7,210 nt of DNA from Nitrospinae bacterium CG11_big_fil_rev_8_21_14_0_20_56_8 (GTDB lineage: Bacteria; Nitrospinota; Nitrospinia; Nitrospinales; VA-1), in NCBI GenBank assembly GCA_002796165.1, contig PCWF01000065.1, positions 1 to 7,210 of the forward strand. Direction: 5' to 3'. Position numbers and translations under genes: made by a program. Shown here piece after piece: positions 4,807 to 7,210 of this stretch. Under the pieces are notes generated by a model. That model was not told where the DNA came from and made no database searches. It saw only the letters and a program-made list of their open reading frames with translations. Numbering within the stretch: the first letter of the stretch is position 1; each line of letters starts with the position of its first letter.

Positions 4807-5328
4807 AAAAAGCAACGCATCAACAACATGATCCGGGTCAAGGAAGTCAGCGTCGTGGACGAAGACGGCCAGGCATTGGGGACAATGCCCACGTACCAGG
4901 CCATTTCCATGGCGCTGGAAAAAGGGCTCGACCTCGTAGAGGTCGCCCCCACCGCGGTACCGCCGGTATGCCGGGTCATGGACTACGGTAAATTCAAGTA
5001 CCGGCAGAGCAAAAAGGCCCACGAGGCGAAAAAGAACCAGAAAGTCATCCACGTCAAGGAAGTCAAGTTTCGTCCCAATACGGACCAGCACGATTTCGAA
5101 TTCAAGCTGAAACACGTCCAGCGGTTCCTCGAAAACGGGGACAAGGCGAAAGTGGTCATCTTTTTCCGCGGGCGCGAGATTGTGCACCGCGAGTTGGGTG
5201 AAAAACTTCTGGAACGCATCGTCAAGGCCACCGAGGAGTTGGCCCTCGTGGAGCAGTCGTCCAAGCAGGAGGGGCGGACGCTGGTGATGGTGCTGGCCCC
5301 CAAAGGAAAGAAACCCGTAAAAACCTGA
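4804..5328 (+). CDS. infC: Translation initiation factor IF-3, ATT start
   Basis: IF-3 binds the 30S ribosomal subunit, keeps it apart from 50S, and checks start codon and initiator tRNA pairing. The 174-residue product has both domains: the N-terminal one (KKQRINNMIRVKEVSVVDEDG, then GLDLVEVAPTAVPPVCRVMDYGKFKY at about 40-67), a lysine-rich linker (QSKKAHEAKKNQK), and the C-terminal one (VKEVKFRPNTDQHDFEFKLK, then VVIFFRGREIVHRELG). I place the start at ATT 4804, since it restores the conserved lead and has perfect ribosome-binding spacing; starting at ATG 4828 would give only 166 residues. It lies 14 bases after thrS and 29 before rpmI, the usual order in bacteria. The unusual start predicts autoregulation, as known in E. 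coli. Confidence 0.95.
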   Translation: MKKQRINNMIRVKEVSVVDEDGQALGTMPTYQAISMALEKGLDLVEVAPTAVPPVCRVMDYGKFKYRQSKKAHEAKKNQKVIHVKEVKFRPNTDQHDFEFKLKHVQRFLENGDKAKVVIFFRGREIVHRELGEKLLERIVKATEELALVEQSSKQEGRTLVMVLAPKGKKPVKT

Positions 5329-5357
5329 TTGTGCCCTGAGCGGCAAGGAACCCAGCA

Positions 5358-5552
5358 ATGCCCAAAATGAAAAGCAACAAAAGCGCCTCGAAGCGCTTCA
5401 AACGCACCGGAACCGGAAAAATCAAGCGGAGCCATGCGTTCACCAGTCACATTCTGACCAACAAGACCACGAAGCGGAAACGGAATCTGCGCAAGTCGAA
5501 CATCCTGGCCAAGGGTGACGCCAAGCGGATCAAGGCGCTGATTCCCGCTTGA
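5358..5552 (+). CDS. rpmI: 50S ribosomal protein L35
   Basis: Small basic protein of the large ribosomal subunit, 64 residues, the usual family length. The start MPKMKSNKSASKRFK and the following GKIKRSHAFTSHILTNKTTKRKRNLRK match L35 throughout, including the very high lysine and arginine content needed for rRNA binding. The C-terminal end (DAKRIKALIPA) is also as expected. AAGGAA (5345-5350) precedes the ATG by seven bases. It stands between infC and rplT, the standard order of this operon, and is likely co-transcribed with them. Confidence 0.97.
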   Translation: MPKMKSNKSASKRFKRTGTGKIKRSHAFTSHILTNKTTKRKRNLRKSNILAKGDAKRIKALIPA

Positions 5553-5640
5553 TGGCGCGGCGGCGCCGCAACCGGCAACGCCGTTTCACGAATTATCGGC
5601 AACGCGCTTAAAATCAGACTGAACATCACAGGAGAACCAG

Positions 5641-6006
5641 ATGGCCCGAGCAGTAAACGGTACAATTTCCAGAAGACGAAGGAAGAAGGTCCTGAAGCTG
5701 GCCAAGGGATTCCGCGGCATGCGGCGGCGGGCATTCCAGAAGGCCAAGGAGGCGGTGATCAAGGCCCTGTCCTATGCCTACCGGGACCGGCGCACGCGCA
5801 AACGCGATTTCCGCCGGTTGTGGATCGCCCGGATCAACGCGGCCGCCCGCAACGAGGGGTTGACCTACAGCCAGTTCATGCACGGACTCAAGCTGGCCAA
5901 CATCGAGCTGGATCGCAAGATCCTCTCCAACATGGCTATCGAAAACGCCGAATCGTTCCGCGCGCTCACCGTAACCGCCCGCGAACAACTCCAGAAGGCG
6001 TCCTGA
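5641..6006 (+). CDS. rplT: 50S ribosomal protein L20
   Basis: L20 binds 23S rRNA early and is needed for assembly of the large subunit. The 121-residue sequence follows the family from MARAVNGTISRRRRKKVLKL and AKGFRGMRRRAFQKAKEAV through RKRDFRRLWIARINAAARNEGLTYSQFMHGLK to LDRKILSNMAI near the end. The long basic N-terminal extension and globular C-terminal half are complete. AGGAG (5630-5634) sits six bases before the ATG. In E. coli L20 represses translation of rpmI-rplT by binding an mRNA mimic of its rRNA site; the 88-base rpmI-rplT gap here could hold such a site, but I cannot show it by eye. Confidence 0.98.
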   Translation: MARAVNGTISRRRRKKVLKLAKGFRGMRRRAFQKAKEAVIKALSYAYRDRRTRKRDFRRLWIARINAAARNEGLTYSQFMHGLKLANIELDRKILSNMAIENAESFRALTVTAREQLQKAS

Positions 6007-6017
6007 CGGTTTCTCGC

Positions 6018-6043
6018 CGGGGGGAGTTTTTCTGCTCCCCCCG
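6018..6043 (+). other. Strong hairpin between rplT and pheS
   Basis: CGGGGGGAG (6018-6026) and CTCCCCCCG (6035-6043) form a perfect 9-bp stem around the loop TTTTTCTG (6027-6034). No T run follows on the plus strand, so it is not a standard terminator. It could stabilise the 3' end of an upstream message, mark a processing site, or dampen readthrough into pheS, whose ATG is 27 bases further on. Confidence 0.7.
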
Positions 6044-6069
6044 ATGGATTCCGTCCTTCCCTTGCCGCC

Positions 6070-7083
6070 ATGCTTGAAAAACTCGAACTGCATCGCCGCG
6101 ATTTCGACTCCCGCATCGGTAACGTCACCACTCCCGATCAGCTCAAGCAGTTGCGCACCGACTTTCTCGGCAAGAAAGGGTGCGTGTCGCTCGCCCTCAA
6201 GGAACTGCGCGAGTTTTCCCCCGGGGAGAAGCGCGCCCTCGGCAAACACATCAACGATCTGAAAGAACACATCGAGCTCCTGATTCAGGAGAAATCGGCG
6301 GTGGTCCAGGAAAGCTCCGACCGCGCCGCGGGGTCCGACGCCTTCGATCTCTCCCTGCCGGGACGGCGGGAGATGGACGGCCACCTCCATCCCATCACCC
6401 AGGTGATGGAAGAGTTGATCGCCATTTTCGTGGGGCTGGGTTTCAGCGTGGAGGAAGGACCCGAGATCGAGTCGGATTACTACAATTTCGAAGCCCTCAA
6501 CATTCCCAAGGACCACCCGGCCCGGGACATGCAGGATACTTTTTATGTGGAGGACGAGGTGGTGCTCCGCACCCACACGTCGCCGGTGCAGATCCGCGTG
6601 ATGGAGAAGCGGAAGCCGCCCCTGCGGTTCATTGCGCCGGGACGGGTGTACCGGTGCGACTCCGACGTGTCGCACACCCCGCAGTTTCACCAGGTGGAAG
6701 GCCTCATGGTGGACCGGTCGGTTTCCTTCGGGCATCTCAAGGGCATCATGGATATTTTTCTCCACCAGGTGTTCGGGAAACAAACCGCGCTCCGGTTCCG
6801 CCCCAGCTTTTTCCCCTTCACCTGCCCGAGCGCCGAGGTGGACATCCAATGCGTTATCTGCCTGGGCAAGGGGTGCCGGGTGTGCAAGCAGACCGGCTGG
6901 GTGGAAATTCTGGGCGCGGGCATGGTCGATCCCGCTGTGTTCGGGTTTGTCGGGTACGACCCGGAGGAATGGACCGGGCTGGCGTTCGGGCTTGGCATCG
7001 AGCGCATCGCCATGCTCAAGTATGGGATCAACGACATCCGCCTGTTCTTCGAAAACGACCTCCGTTTCCTCCGCCAGTTCTGA
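6070..7083 (+). CDS. pheS: Phenylalanyl-tRNA synthetase alpha subunit
   Basis: PheS is the catalytic half of the (alpha-beta)2 enzyme that charges tRNA-Phe. The 337-residue protein has the N-terminal coiled-coil arm (about 1-85, with LRTDFLGKKGCVSLALKELR) followed by the class II core: HPITQVMEELIAIFVGLGF, the EGPEIESDYYNFEALNIPKDHPARDMQDTFY block, HTSPVQIRVM, the FRPSFFPFTCPSAEVD strand and motif 3 GLAFGLGIER (303-312). Cysteines 261, 264, 269 and 272 form a CxxC-x4-CxxC cluster, seen in a number of bacterial PheS proteins and absent from the E. coli one. No Shine-Dalgarno site precedes ATG 6070. The beta subunit gene pheT, normally next, is not downstream, so the partner must be elsewhere. 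Confidence 0.97.
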   Translation: MLEKLELHRRDFDSRIGNVTTPDQLKQLRTDFLGKKGCVSLALKELREFSPGEKRALGKHINDLKEHIELLIQEKSAVVQESSDRAAGSDAFDLSLPGRREMDGHLHPITQVMEELIAIFVGLGFSVEEGPEIESDYYNFEALNIPKDHPARDMQDTFYVEDEVVLRTHTSPVQIRVMEKRKPPLRFIAPGRVYRCDSDVSHTPQFHQVEGLMVDRSVSFGHLKGIMDIFLHQVFGKQTALRFRPSFFPFTCPSAEVDIQCVICLGKGCRVCKQTGWVEILGAGMVDPAVFGFVGYDPEEWTGLAFGLGIERIAMLKYGINDIRLFFENDLRFLRQF

Positions 7084-7091
7084 GCGGGAAG

Positions 7092-7134
7092 GGTCCGCCC
7101 TCGAACGGGAATTTCCCGCCGGGCCGGACCTTTT
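7092..7134 (+). terminator. Candidate weak terminator after pheS
   Basis: GGTCCG (7092-7097) pairs with CGGACC (7125-7130), followed by TTTT (7131-7134). A competing stem, GCGGGAA (7084-7090) with TTCCCGC (7113-7119), crosses it, so the two cannot form together as simple hairpins. The T run is short. It may separate pheS from the next gene. Confidence 0.35.
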
Positions 7135-7176
7135 CAAGACCATGCGATATTGCAACGATTCAAAGACAGGAGGCCC

Positions 7177-7210
7177 ATGCAGGCGGTGATTCTTCTGGCG
7201 GGTTACGGGG
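7177..7210 (+). CDS. Nucleotidyltransferase-like gene, 5' end only
   Basis: Only 11 complete codons are in the window, reading MQAVILLAGYG. This matches the start of sugar-phosphate nucleotidyltransferases (M-x-A-V-I-L-A-A-G-x-G), whose glycine-rich loop binds the nucleoside triphosphate. AGGAGG (7168-7173) lies just three bases before ATG 7177, close but usable. Such enzymes make nucleotide sugars for cell envelope polysaccharides, among other roles; the specific substrate cannot be read from so short a piece. It takes the place usually held by pheT. Confidence 0.7.
   Translation, partial: MQAVILLAGYG

Noticed and set aside
5626..7155. A 509-codon open frame on the minus strand
   Set aside because: It lies antisense to rplT and pheS, whose proteins match known families throughout. 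GC-rich coding DNA often leaves such frames open, and the peptide is rich in H, P, R and E with no recognisable domain.

Overview
The window comes from a moderately GC-rich bacterial chromosome. The right half is a conserved translation gene block, thrS-infC-rpmI-rplT-pheS, all on the plus strand, and it ends in the first 11 codons of a sugar-nucleotidyltransferase-like gene. The left half is accessory DNA: small toxin-antitoxin-type genes, dispersed hairpin repeats, and one AT-rich gene of foreign appearance. Gene order, Shine-Dalgarno sites and the repeat types fit an environmental Gram-negative lineage (for example a deltaproteobacterial, Nitrospinota or Nitrospirota relative). The sequence alone does not settle the phylum.

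Positions 1-1115 hold a Phd/YefM-type antitoxin (316-594) overlapping a RelE/ParE-type toxin with a TTG start (572-862). The module is bracketed by two direct copies of a repeat of about 75 bp (28-101 and 1020-1095, 53 of 58 core bases identical), each carrying a 9-bp hairpin. Positions 1116-1620 hold a second small two-gene unit: a gene broken by a -1 frameshift in a run of six T (1116-1432), overlapping a DUF2283 gene (1417-1620). Positions 1621-1900 hold nothing I can name. A low-GC gene at 1901-2449 has the look of a PUA/EVE-like fold, known in modified-base readers and defence-associated proteins.

A tRNA-Val(GAC) gene with a good sigma-70 promoter (2557-2676) closes the accessory part. 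It is followed by a MITE-like inverted repeat (2772-2863) and a terminator- or attenuator-like hairpin (2932-2980) in front of thrS.

The translation block makes threonyl-tRNA synthetase, initiation factor IF-3, ribosomal proteins L35 and L20, and the alpha subunit of phenylalanyl-tRNA synthetase. Three points stand out. ThrRS has no N-terminal TGS domain, and an in-frame stop 17 codons upstream rules out a missed start. infC starts at an ATT codon (4804) placed 8 bases after AGGAGG, the arrangement behind IF-3 autoregulation in E. coli. pheT does not follow pheS; a nucleotidyltransferase start does. A strong hairpin lies between rplT and pheS and a terminator-like structure follows pheS. I find no complete new multi-gene system; the AT-rich 1901-2449 gene, the broken gene plus DUF2283 pair and the repeat-bracketed toxin-antitoxin module are the parts that most deserve a search.
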